In this document: positions 1-10,665 of the stretch, one piece after another
Position numbering within the stretch: the first letter of the stretch is position 1
Layout of the letters: each line of letters opens with the position of its first letter
Source: Aquilaria yunnanensis
Lineage: Eukaryota; Streptophyta; Magnoliopsida; Malvales; Thymelaeaceae
Direction: 5' to 3'
DNA: 64,000 nt
NCBI GenBank assembly: GCA_039654915.1
Contig: CM077597.1
Coordinates: 37,050,001-37,114,000, forward strand
Notes under the pieces: model-generated
The model's database searches: none
Told to the model about the DNA's origin: nothing
Seen by the model: the letters and a program-made list of their open reading frames with translations, nothing else
Made by a program: the position numbers and the translations under genes

Positions 1-272
1 TACCTTTATAATTGAGTCGTATACATGATACTTTTCTCGTTAGTATGCTTAAGAAATACCTATCTCCTTTACGACAAGCTATACCATCTTCTGATATCTT
101 AGTAACTCCCAACCTCTCTTACAAGGAGGAACTTGTGAAGGTTCTAGCTAAGGATGTGAGAAAGTTTAGGAGTAAGTGGATAAATATGGTGATGGTCCAA
201 TGGTCCCACCATTTTGAAGAACAAGCCATTTGGGAAATAGAGGATGAAGCGCTCTGAAGGTACCAAAGGCAA
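1..272 (+). pseudogene. Family C integrase C-terminus and chromodomain (array unit 0, tail only)
   Basis: This is the end of a Ty3/gypsy pol. An open stretch at 12-257 reads HDTFLVSMLKKYL, the linker typical before a chromovirus chromodomain, then FRSKWINMVMVQWSHHFEE and WEIED, the chromodomain core. The domain normally guides integration to marked chromatin. The left part lies outside the window. The frame closes at the TGA near 255. At 271-273 the sequence switches, within an AAT shared by both parents, into RNase H of the next unit, so this is the tail of a tandem array rather than the true end of an element. The true family C end, before a polypurine tract, is seen at 5090-5154 and 45500-45580. 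Confidence 0.85.
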
Positions 273-1145
273 TAAGTTCCAAATCTTCACTGATCATAAA
301 AGTCTCAAATACCTTTTTACTCAAAAAGAGATGAATCTGAGATGGAGAAGATGGTTTGAATACCTCAAATTTTTTGACTGTAGAATTGAGTACACTGAAG
401 GCAAACCCAACAAAGTGGCTGATGCTTTAAGCAGAAAATGCATAGGTTTCTTAAAGCATGGAGAAGAAGAGTCAAATGAATTGAATAGCCTGACTTGTTT
501 GGCTAACAAGTGGCTAGAGTAGGAGAAAGCCCAATTGAAAGTAGTAACCATTCAGCCAACTTAGGAAGATGAACTATAGAAGGCACAATAACAGGATGAA
601 GAACTTACTAGAATGTTTGGGCAAAGACATAGAAAGTTATTCCAAGGGTTCTCTAATAGCCAAGGATTGCTTTACTTCCAAGATAAAATTTATGTACCCT
701 AAGGGTATGAACTAAGAGAATAAATTCTAAAAGAAGCCCATTCTAGTAAGATGAACATATATCTTGGTACCATGAAAGTGTACCAAGATGTAAAAGAACA
801 CATCTGGTGGCCAAATATGAAAAGAGAAATCTACACAGTTGTGTGCAAATTTGTTGAAGCCAACAAAAGGTTAAGCATCAGAAACTAGGGTGCAAGTTGC
901 AGAGTTTGCCTATACCAAAAAGAAGATGGGGATCCATATCTATGGAGTTCCTGGTAGGCATGCCTATGATAAAAGGAAAGCATGATAGCATCTGGGTAAT
1001 TGTGGATAGACTTACGAAGTTAGCACACTTTTTGCCTATTAGTCTTACAGATGTTCTGTGTAGGCCGGCACAGTAATACATTAAAGAAATAGTGAGATTA
1101 CATGGCATCCTAGATGGTATAGTTTTAGATAGAGAGCCAAGATTT
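273..1145 (+). pseudogene. Family C RNase H C-part and integrase N-part (array unit 1, left half)
   Basis: The RNase H end (FQIFTDHKSLKYLFTQKE, then ADALSRK) is readable at 274-500. A spacer follows, then the integrase zinc-binding region (HSSKMNIYLGTMKVYQD, WWPNMKREI) at about 740-890, and the start of the catalytic core up to DREPRF at about 1126-1145, which holds the second Asp of the DDE triad. Several in-frame stops (near 520, 560 and 887) and a lost CxxC pair show it is dead. The first RNase H residues, including the DAS catalytic motif, are absent because the unit begins inside RNase H. The core is cut at 1145 by a solo LTR and resumes at 2563. Confidence 0.85.
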
Positions 1146-2562
1146 TGTTAGTGCTGTGCCCAAAAAGCCAATACAGAGATGATTGTATTTTTGCACATTG
1201 AGTCATGATATTTTATTGAGGCATTAATCCAGCAATTATGTTTGTTTTTTTGTTTTTGCGTAACATAATAAACATAATTGTAACCCCAGAATAATGATAT
1301 TCTTAAACATCCCTAGTCTAGTATTATTGTGGAGCGGGTTGCAATAATACATAATGACTAGCATATGTGGAAACTAATATGAGATATGCAGTCTACATAT
1401 GGGTACAAGTTGGAGAACTTGTGTACTGGACCGACCCACCATGAGAACACTTCATGGATCATTATATGAGTGTCATAAGTGATTCTCATAGTGATCATGG
1501 TATATATAGTCCTTCGACCTAAGATCATCAAGGTTCGCTAAATGTGAGTCACATACTTTGATACTTTCCTTTGTTGCTCGTAACTGAGTGAACTTGAAGG
1601 AGGTCATTGGGTATGTCACATATCATGCGGAGGGATTTGTATGATCAAGATGGGATTTGTCCCTCCTATGTAACGGGAGTGATATCTTCGGGCCCTTTGA
1701 TAGAGTGAGACTTAGAAAATGCATGGCCATGCTCGGATGAGTTGATATACGATTTCAATGTCATCAGTTTAAGTTAGTCTACTCGGTAATCAAGAAACCA
1801 AAGATTGTGCTATACGAGAGTGACACATTCCATGTCTCGTGCTTAGTCTTGATATCTTCGACAAAGGGACAATGGGATATATCGATGATGATCATAAAGG
1901 TTTAGTCGAATCAGCGGCAATCTTGTCACTTGGGTAGCAATGATGTGTTGCTAGACACCGCTCATTGCTTATGATCATAAATGTGATTTATGATCATTGC
2001 CAATGTGGTAAGAGCCTATTGGGTCGCACACATAGAGCTATTTGCATCATTAGAGTGCATGGGCTAATAATTTGTGTTTTTGGTTTCACAATAATTTCGT
2101 ATTAATAATGGGCCCAATAGTTGCGCCATTATTAAGCCTAAAATTAAAGCCTAATTGGATTAGGGCTTTGAAACCTATTAGGCCTGGAAGTTGAGTCTCA
2201 CTATAAATACAACTTCTAGTGAGAAATTCGCAGGTCTCCTTGCCCTAGCCTCCCAAAAGGACAGCTGCACTCTTCTCTTGCAATTCCTTGGAGGACGCAA
2301 GCTAGCACTGCGACCGCAAGAGAAACGCATCTACCGGGACGTGGTGGAAGTGTGCTGATCCCAAGAGGCTCGTGTGGATACCATAGAGAGCCTGAACACG
2401 TCAACTATTCAGGTTTTGTGATTCGACTCTACAGTTGAGTGAGAGATCTCAACCGAAAATTAGGTATGAAAATTTTTGAACACCCGGTTTACCCCGTTTC
2501 ACTTGGATCCTGGAGGGTTTTGGTTAAATTCTACTACGCTATTTGGCTCCTGACACCCATCA
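1146..2562 (+). mobile_element. Solo LTR, family K, copy 1 (TSD gattt)
   Basis: A 1417-bp sequence beginning TGTTAGTG and ending CCCATCA, flanked by the perfect 5-bp duplication gattt (1141-1145 and 2563-2567). Removing it and one TSD copy gives a continuous integrase match to the uninterrupted copy near 44697, which fixes both ends. A TATA-like TATAAATA lies at 2202-2209. Two more copies (17430-18831, 56097-57511) and a scrap (10524-10665) occur here. No internal region of this family is present, so copia or gypsy membership cannot be decided. Confidence 0.92.
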
Positions 2563-3397
2563 GATTTGTGTCTAGATTATGGAAATCACTACATTAGGCA
2601 CTGGGTTCTGAACTAAAATTGAGTTCAACTTGCCACCTAAGACTGATGGGCCAATTGAAAGACTGATACAGATCCTGGAAGATATGTTAAGGTGCTTTGT
2701 GTTAGACTTTAAAGGAGAATGGGATCAACTCCTACCACTGATAGAATTATCCTGTAATAATATTTATCATTTAGTGATAGGAATGGCACTTTATGAAGCT
2801 CTATATGGGAGGAGGTGTGTTACTCCTCACTGTTGGCAGGATCCTAAGCATGAAGTTGAAATAGGGTTAGAACTAATCCCAGATACCATTAAAAAGATCA
2901 AAATAATCAAAGAAAGGGTCAAGGGTACTAATGATAGAGAGCAAGCCAATGGAAATCAAAGAAGGATAAGATACATAAAGTTCCAAGTGGGAGACTATGT
3001 GTGGATTAGAGTTTCACCTATGAAAGGAGTTATGAGTTTTGGGAAGAAAGGAAAGCTAGCCCCTAAATATGTTGGACCAATTTCCAATAGTGGCTAGAAT
3101 TGGCGATGTCGAATATAAGTTGGAGTTACCTCTATAATTGAGCCATATACATGATACTTTTCTTGTCAGTATGCTTAAAAAATACCTATCTCACTTACGA
3201 CAAGCTATACCATCTTCTGATATCTTTGTAACTCCCAACCTCTCTTACGAGGAAGAACTTGTGAAGGTTCTAGCTAAGGATTTGAGAAAGTTTAGGAGTA
3301 AGTGGATAAATATGGTGATGGTAGAATGGTCCACCATTCTGAACAACAAGCCATTTTGGAAATAGAGGCTGAAGTGCTCTGAAGGTACCAAAGGCAG
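2563..3397 (+). pseudogene. Family C integrase core end and chromodomain (array unit 1, right half)
   Basis: It continues the integrase split at 1145. The open stretch 2630-3097 contains TDGPIERLIQILEDMLR with the catalytic Glu of the DDE triad, then YEALYGRRC and the C-terminal GDYVWIRVSPMKGV fold. The chromodomain linker and core lie at 3138-3365 (MLKKYL, LRKFRSKWINMVMVEW). A shift near 3095 separates the two parts. At 3396-3398 the sequence again jumps to RNase H at the same place as at 271-273. Confidence 0.87.
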
Positions 3398-5138
3398 TAA
3401 GTTCCAAATCTTCACTGATCATAAAAGTCTCAAATACCTTTTTACTCAAAATGAGATGAATCTGAGACGGAGAAGATGGTTTGAATACCTCAAAGTTTTT
3501 GACTGTAGAATTGAGTACACTGAAGGCAAACCCAACAAAGTGGCTGATGCTTTAAGCAGAAAATGCACAGGTTTCTTAAAGTATGGAGAAGAAGAATCAA
3601 ATGAATTGAATAGCCTAACTTGTTTGGCTAACAAGTGGCTAGAGTGGGAGCAAGCCCAATTGAAAGTAGTAACTATTCAGTTGACTTGAAAAGATGAAAT
3701 ATTGAAGGCACGACAACAGGATGAAGAACTTACTAGAATGTTTGGGCAAAGGTATGGAAAGTTATACCAAAGGTTCTCTAATAGACAAGGATTGCTTTAT
3801 TTCCAAGATAAAATTAATGTACCCTAAGGGTATGAATGAAGAGAATAAATTCTAAAAGAAGCCCATTCTAGTAAGATGAACATTCATCTTGGTACATGAA
3901 CGTGTACCAAAATCTGAAAGAACACTTTTGGTGGCCAAATATGAAAAGAGAAATCCACACATTTGTGTCCAAATTTGTTAATGCCAACAAGAAAAAGTTG
4001 AGCATCAGAAACCAGGTTCCAAGTTGCAGAGTTTGCCTATACCTAAAAAAAGATGGGGATCCATATCTATGGAGTTCTTGGTAAGCATGCCAATGAAAAA
4101 AGGAAAGCAAGATATCATTTGGGTAATTGTGGATAGACTTACAAAGTAAGCACACTTTTTGCCTATTAATCTTACAGATATTTTGTGTAGGCCTTCACGG
4201 CAGTACGTTAAAGAAATAGTGAGATTACATGGCATCCCAGATGGTATAGTTTCAGATAGAGAGCCAAGATTTATATCTGGATTATAGAAATCACTACATC
4301 AGGCACTGGGTACTCAACTAAAACTAAGTTCAACTTGCCACCTGAGACAGATGGACAAAATGAAAGACTAATACAAATCCAGGAAGAAATGTTAAGGTGC
4401 TATGTGTTGGACTTTAATGGAGAATGGGATAAACTCCTACCCCTGATAGAATTCTCCTACAACAATAATTATCATTTATGGATAGGATGGCACTTTATGA
4501 AGCTCTGTGTGGGAGGAGGTGTGTTACTCCTCTCTGTTGATAGGATCCTAAGGATGCAGTTGAAATAGGACCAGAACTGACCCAAGATACCACTAAAAAG
4601 ATCAAAATAATGCAAGAAAGGATCAAGGCTGCTAATGATAGAGAGCAAGCCAATGGCAATCAAAGAAGGAGAAGAGACTTAGAGTTCCAAGTGGGAAACT
4701 ATGTGTTGATTAAAGTTTCACCTATAAAAGGAGTTATAAGATTTGGGAAGAAAGGAAAGCGAGCCCCTAAATATATTTGACCCAATTCCAATGGTGGCTA
4801 GAATTGGTAATGTGGTGTATAAGCTGGAGTTACCTCTATAATTAAGCAATATACATGATACTTTTCTTGTCGGTATGCTTAAGAAATACCTATCTGACCT
4901 ACAACAAGCAATACCAACTTTCGGCATCTCAGTAACTCTAGCTTTTCTTATGAGGAGGAACCTGTGAAGGTTCTGGCTAAGGATGTGAGATAGTTTAGGA
5001 GTAAGTGGATAAACATGGTAAAGTTCCAAAGGTTTGACCATTTTGAACAAGAATCCACTTGGGGAGTAGAGGTTGATGTGCTTAAAGGGTACAAAAGGCA
5101 ATTCCCTACATTGCTTTAGAATTTGGAGGAGGAAATTC
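3398..5138 (+). pseudogene. Family C RNase H, integrase and chromodomain (array unit 2)
   Basis: A full 1.7-kb array unit. RNase H C-part at 3400-3570 (DHKSLKYLFT, ADALSRK), integrase zinc region at about 3860-4010 (SSKMNIHLG, WWPNMKREI), catalytic core at about 4060-4480 (DREPRF near 4260; TDGQNERLIQ with Glu near 4350), C-terminal domain near 4690-4790 and a chromodomain near 4950-5090. It is broken by many stops and small indels. Unlike units 0 and 1 it runs into the natural end of the element, a polypurine tract and LTR, so it is the 3'-most unit. Confidence 0.85.
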
Positions 5139-5154
5139 TTTAAGGGGGAAAAAA
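5139..5154 (+). promoter_or_regulatory. Polypurine tract, family C
   Basis: A TTTAAGGGGG run with following A residues directly precedes the LTR start TGTCAT at 5155. It is the expected plus-strand primer. The equivalent at 45566-45580 reads TTTAAGAGGGAGGAA. Confidence 0.75.
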
Positions 5155-8100
5155 TGTCATGTCTGTGACTTGTATATGCCATGGGCTGTAATGAAATGTA
5201 CACATAAAGTACATTCTAGGAATATGTGATTAATTCAAGTCACAAGCATGGGAATAAGGGCTACACAGTGTAAGTGCTCCATGAGAGTGTCCAAGAGACA
5301 CTATGTTTCAACTTTAGGGGGAATTTGAGGGAAGATGGCATAATCATGAGCCAAAGAAACTTGTGTCAAATTCTAAGTGCATTGTGAGGATGAGACTAAA
5401 TATGGAGGGAAAACTTGGCTAAGAATTGAATATGCAAAGTGCTTTAAGCTAAGGCTGGAAAAGGAAGACTTTTAAGCACACCCTAGTGTGCCCTTATATG
5501 AACTCAAGGGCTCTAATGCCAAAAACCCTAAGGGACATTGCATAAGTATAAGGCATAAGTTGGTGATGTCAATGAGGGAAGCCATCCAAGCTGGAAAATG
5601 TGGTGAACTCATGGAAAGTTGTCAAGACACACTAGAGTGCACTAGAACACTTTTAAGTGCAGCTTTATGATTGACTATGTGCTTATGAAGACTGTAAAGT
5701 CTACTGCCATGAAATGCATTATATGAGAATGATACCTATCATTTGAATGACAATGCGAGCTATAGTATGGGGCACTAAAAGGTGAAAAACACCAAGGAAC
5801 CATGGAGACACCTCAAGAGAGACTAAAGTGCTCGTAGATGCACTCTTAAGTGCTATTAGGTTCAATGCAAAGTTTGAGGGATTAATTAGCCAATTAAATT
5901 GGAAAAGTGGCTTCTTAAAATGTGCTCCTTGAGAATTTAAGTAGGACAAAATAAAGTTGAAAAATACTTGAGGTACTTGGAAGAAGGTTTGACCAATAAA
6001 CAATTAAAAATCCATGGCGGGTTGGACAAATTTGGCCATTGTTTAAATTAAGTTCTTTATCACTACTTCAATGCCATTTCCATGCCACTTCTTGGTAGTT
6101 TTATGGGGTCCTTAAGTGAAGCTAAAAGCCTAGAAAAGACTGAGAAAAAAGGAGAACAAATCAAAGGCTAACCCAAATAATGACTTGTAAACTAAGTCAT
6201 TTGGCCATTCTTGTTACGTAGTCGTTAAAGGCAATTTCCTAGCAAATTTTGAGTAGGTTTCTAACCCTATTTACTATGTAAGACCATGTACTAAGTGTAC
6301 CAATGACCACCAAAAAGAAGGGAAGGAAAGAAGAGTAAAAGGAAGACTAAACTAATTCAAGAAAATCCTGGTAGCCTAACTTTGGCCTTTTGGCCACTAC
6401 TTACTTCTAAGCCTTCTAAAGGTAGCTTCCTTGTAGCTACTTAGCTATTTCTTGGCTATTTTCTACTCATTTACACCTTACAAATATAGTAAACATAAGC
6501 CAAAAATAGTTGGATATCGAAACATAAGCAAGAAACCAAAGACAACACAAGTTAGCCAAAATCAAAGCTAAACTAGCACACCATTTTTAGTACCCTTCAT
6601 GAGCTACTTTCTTCTTGATTCCTCACCATCATCTACTTGGACATACCCCTACCTAAGTATGCTTAATTTGCTTAGAAAAAAGAAGAGGAGAAGGATGGAA
6701 ACAAGGTGAATCCGAGACAAGGTGAAGCAAGACTAGCACTTGGTGTCACCTATGTTGGTGCTTATGATTATGAAAGTGTAATCAAGATTCCTTGCTGCCT
6801 TTTTGATCATAGGTGAGGACCTAATATGAGACTTCTTCTCCTATATTTTGAAGGGGAAAAGCTACCCTAAGTGATGGCTTAATCCAAAGGAACCTAGAGG
6901 CTATGTTAATAGGCTATGTGTGCATAAAGCACTTAAGTAAGCTAGCCAGTTTGCTTTCGGCAAACATAGGGTTTTTGTTCGAGTTGGGCCAAGCTTGATC
7001 AAGCACCTAGAGCTCTATGATAAATGAACTTAATCAAAGTGATCACATGAAGAATCTACCAAGAAATCATGCTTGCTATGTTAAGGAAACCCTTTGTATG
7101 TGGTGTGTGTGTTTGTATGCTTTTTTGTTTCCATGTGTTTGCTGACCCCTTTAGTACTTATATATGTATTGTATATTATGTTGTGCTTGTTATTTTTGGT
7201 TTCTTTTATGTCTTTGGATGTAGGTTATTAAAGAAGCTTGGAGGTTTTAAGTATATCAATGTTTTCATCATTGAAAATGCACTAGGCACTGTTTGTGTTC
7301 TTCATTGAGTACCTATGTACTCATGCACTCTTTTGCCCATTTTAGGTAAAGAAGTGAAGGACTAAATGGCTTACAAACTTCTAGAGGAGGGCTATGTATA
7401 GAGAGGTATACTCTGTGAATTATGGCTTATGAAAAGGAAGAATGAAAAGTTCATCAATTTGAATTGATGATTATGTTTCTGTTCTTGTGATTATAGGCCC
7501 TAATGGCTGCCATGGGAGTTTCTATTTTTGGCTCAATCCTAGTATAGGCTAGGACCAGGAGGGTTGTGAGAAATCTATGGCCCAAGTGCCAACTCAAAGT
7601 AAAAGTTAAGGTCTCAGTGGGCTTGGAGATTGTTTAAACAAAAAGTGTACCATACATGGGAACACTTAGCACATCAAACTTCTGACGTATATGTTTTTGG
7701 CCATGTTGTCCTAACTTGCCAATTTTGGCATGTACATATTTGTATATATTGAGGGCTAGGGTGACTAGGCTTAGAATAAAAACTAACTTGTGCCTGTATA
7801 TATTTTTGAGCTCGGGTAGGCCATAAGGCACTAAGTAAAAGATTCATGCATGGTTTGTATTTTATGTTGTATGCATTGTATGTGTGAGTATGTTAGCTTA
7901 AGATAGACTTTAATGAACCCCTAAATACACTAAGACACACTTTCACATGGATGCTTAAACCCTTAAGTAAACTTAACTGATTAAAGTCCCAACAATTGGA
8001 TGAAAGCAAGGAAAAGCCACTAAAGCTTCAAAAGCATGAGATTCATACGTAAATAAATAATAAACTATGGTTAAGAATCATGGGAGTCAGAGTCCAATTC

Positions 8101-8192
8101 ACCATATGAAATCAAATAAGTAACTAAAATAAATAAGTTGGCATGAACCTCTTAAAAATGTTTAGGGTAGGGGTAAGGTAGGCCCTAATAGA
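5155..8192 (+). repeat. Family C LTR (about 3.0 kb)
   Basis: The start TGTCATG follows a polypurine tract and the end lies just before a primer-binding site at 8195, so both edges are supported; the exact last base near 8190-8193 is uncertain because the CA end has decayed. A second, 3'-truncated copy lies at 45581-48043. TATA-like sequence occurs near 7157-7180, with the conserved hairpin module at 7206-7350. Because pol lies upstream and gag downstream, this LTR is shared between two internal regions. Scattered open stretches inside it (for example 5488-5670, 7069-7308) resemble nothing and are taken as chance. Confidence 0.8.
7306..7323 (+). other. Conserved LTR hairpin (family C)
   Basis: TGAGTAC, loop CTAT, GTACTCA form a perfect 7-bp stem. 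An acceptor-like TTTGGATGTAG ends at 7223 and CATTTTAG lies at 7339-7345. The second family C copy at 47737-47754 carries one mismatch. Confidence 0.6.
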
Positions 8193-8194
8193 GT

Positions 8195-8206
8195 TGGTAT
8201 CAGAGC
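8195..8206 (+). promoter_or_regulatory. Primer-binding site, family C
   Basis: TGGTATCAGAGC is complementary to the 3' end of plant initiator tRNA-Met and lies 2-4 bases after the LTR, the standard start point for minus-strand synthesis. Confidence 0.85.
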
Positions 8207-8333
8207 TGTAGGTTATGTAGAGGTCTTGGTTATATAGGATCTTTATGGTCTGATAATGGATGTGTAATACCTTATGGTATGATTGGCAAATTCCCACTAT
8301 TTTACATGATCATTTTTTGATTGTAGGAGTAAA

Positions 8334-8930
8334 TGGAAAGAGGTGGAAACAGAAGAATGAGAAACCAAATTAATATTGGGGCTGATCAGTTAATTGATCA
8401 ACAGCCTGAGATTGAAGAAGTAGCTGAAAGTAGCATAAGACTTCCTAATAGGGCCATAAAGGTTGAACCTAGTGTGCAGGGTCAACAAAGGATGGAACAC
8501 CTGATAGATGTGATGAAAGTTATTATTTCTCAGCTTGTGGTAGGCATGCAAGCTATTGCAAAGGGCCAGGGCCAGCACCTAAAGGCACTACTGCTGATGA
8601 AGGGTGGCAAACTAGAGGAAGAACAGGCATAAGGCTAGGTAAAGAACCAACAATAGAAGAGCAAGCAAGTAAGTTTGTAGATGAAGAACAGGAATATGAT
8701 GAGGAAAGGAGACATCCAAGAAATTAAAGGCTGAGGTCAGAAGTTAGGAGAACCACTGAGAATAGAGAACGAGAGGAATTAGGCACTAATGCTGGAACAA
8801 TGGAGCCAGTCTTCAAAAGCTCAAAGGAGATGGCTACTTAGAGAATGATAAGGACCATTGGAAGAAGAAGAAAAAAATCAATAGAGGAAGGCTTGAGGGC
8901 AGGCCAATTAGAAGGCTTCTTGGCACTCAA
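8334..8930 (+). pseudogene. Family C gag N-terminal fragment
   Basis: An ATG at 8334 opens a 99-codon frame (MERGGNRRMRNQINIGADQL at its start) lying about 130 bp after the primer-binding site, where gag should begin. Downstream to about 8930 is a charged Glu/Arg/Lys-rich stretch in broken frames, like the basic-acidic linker before the gag core in family A. No gag core or zinc knuckle follows. The fragment is cut near 8930, where unrelated LTR-like sequence begins. Assignment is by position and composition, not by a catalytic motif. Confidence 0.55.
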
Positions 8931-9693
8931 ACCCTAGGTGCTGGGGATAAGCTACTAAGGGAGTTCCTAAGTTTGGCTTGAAATTGAGACAAAAAGGCTA
9001 AGTACTTGAAGCTTGCAAACTAAGTTATCTAAGGTAAGGGTTACTTGATTTGTATGCTTATGTGTTAAATAAATTTGGCTAAGATACTTGCATATCAAGT
9101 GGCTGAATTACTGATGGATTTAACAAGCATGTAAATTGAGTATTGATGGCTATTTAAGAAGCTTATATGATTGGGTTTGGTAGGAAACCAAACTATGAAG
9201 TGCATATGAAGTGTGTGAGTGCATATTTGTAAACATCCATGTATAGGCAACATGGACCTTAGTATGGTCTAATTTATGGAGAGTATGATGGTTTGAGAAC
9301 CTAAGATACCTAAGGTCACCATGATGGGCCAAGGCTTAGGTGAACCTACGAGTGGGAGGTGTCCTCAAGCACTCACAAAATGTTGGAATGCTAGCACTAA
9401 CACATGCATTTAAGTAAGCAAATAGTTCACTTCTGTACATAAAATAAGGGACTTTAGCAAATACTAAGAAGCTTTCAAGGAAGTATTTGTATGGACAAGT
9501 TGGACATGTCAATTGCAAGACAAATGGGTAAAGGAATTGTGGGAATTAGCTACTCTCATGATTATTGGCCAATAATACGAATTCCTAGCACTATAGTTTG
9601 AGCTCAAGTGGATGAGGCATATAGATAGACATCCTTATGGATATTATGCATGGTCCTATATTGTTATTTTTCTTGTAGGTTATAACCCTTACT

Positions 9694-9710
9694 GGGAACC
9701 TCTGGTTCTC
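9694..9710 (+). other. Conserved LTR hairpin (block D)
   Basis: GGGAACC, loop TCT, GGTTCTC pair over 7 bp with one G-T. It is preceded by CCCTTACT as in families A and B. Confidence 0.55.
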
Positions 9711-9734
9711 ACATCCCTTATATGTTTAATGTGC

Positions 9735-10290
9735 AGATACTAATACATCTGGGGCTAAAAACTAATAGAAGGAAAGGTCATTAGTATTTTAATACCGGAG
9801 GCAAGGAGCAGGGGGCACCTAAACACTGTAATGATCCCTTTTGGTAGTGCAACTCAGGTGGGATCAGATTCTTAGATTCTCAGTGTGTAGCATATGTATA
9901 ACATGTTTGTGTATGATGTATATATGTGTGTGGAAGTTATGCCTCTCGTAAATGCTATGGAATTATTGATTATGTTCCCTAGTAGCTTGTATGGATTCAT
10001 AGTGCATAACAGTGTAGATGCTAATACATCTGGGGCTAACAACGAATAGAAAGAAAGGTCTTTAGTATTTTAATACCAGAGGCAAGGAGTAGGGGGCACC
10101 TAAACACTGCAGTGATCCCTTTTGGCAGTGTAACTTACGTGGGATAGGATTCCTAGATTTTCAGTGTGTAGCATATGTATAACACTTTTGTGTATGATAT
10201 ATATATGTGTACGGAGAGGGATAAATGCTGTGGAACTATTGATTTTGTTCCTTGGTAGCTTGTATGGATTCATAGTGCATAACAGTGTGT
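9735..10290 (+). repeat. Tandem duplication, two units of about 278 bp
   Basis: Unit 1 at 9735-10012 and unit 2 at 10013-10290 share the stretch from GCTAATACATCTGGGGCTAA through TTCATAGTGCATAACAGTG, with scattered substitutions and a deletion in unit 2 around 10215-10220. The duplication begins at the AG that follows the D hairpin. Confidence 0.85.
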
Positions 10291-10523
10291 TTTCTATGAA
10301 TGCATATTTTGAAATGCTGGCCAGCTGCATTGAGTATGTTTTATTTTTATGGTCATTGACCTATAGCCATAGTAAGGCGTAGTATAAAACAGTAATGCAT
10401 TAAAGATTTAATTAATTAGCAGGCCCACTAAGGAGCAACTTGCACAGGCCTAGCACTAAATTAGTATATGGTTCCTAGGGTCCTATATGACCAAGTTTGG
10501 ATTAAGAGTAAAGGCCTGTGACA

Positions 10524-10665
10524 ATAAAGGTTTAGTTGAATCATCAACAATCTTGTCACTTGGATAGCAATGATGTGTTGCTAGACACCACTCATTGCTT
10601 ATGATCGTGAATGTGATTGATGATCATTGCTAACGTGGTAATGGCCTGTTGGGTCACACACATAA
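10524..10665 (+). repeat. Fragment of family K LTR
   Basis: It matches the K LTR interval corresponding to 1893-2035 of copy 1 (AAAGGTTTAG, CAATGATGTGTTGCTAGACA, GGGTCACACACAT). It is trapped between the end of block D and the start of element B, so both are likely insertions into a former K LTR. Confidence 0.8.

Larger units (their letters stand above)
8931..10523 (+). repeat. LTR-like block D, left end unclear
   Basis: Non-coding. Its right end reads GGCCTGTGACA, a plausible LTR terminus, and it carries the same internal module as the other LTRs: acceptor-like TTCTTGTAG at 9678, hairpin at 9694-9710 and GTGCAG at 9736. I cannot find its start, and no second copy is in the window. It abuts a K LTR scrap at 10524. 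Confidence 0.5.

Noticed and set aside
5488..8000. Several open stretches of 60-95 codons in the family C LTR that could be small host genes
   Set aside because: They lie wholly within a repeated LTR, have no recognisable domain, and are not kept in the second LTR copy at 45581-48043.
9735..10290. CRISPR-like or satellite array
   Set aside because: Only two units of about 278 bp with no spacers; a simple tandem duplication.
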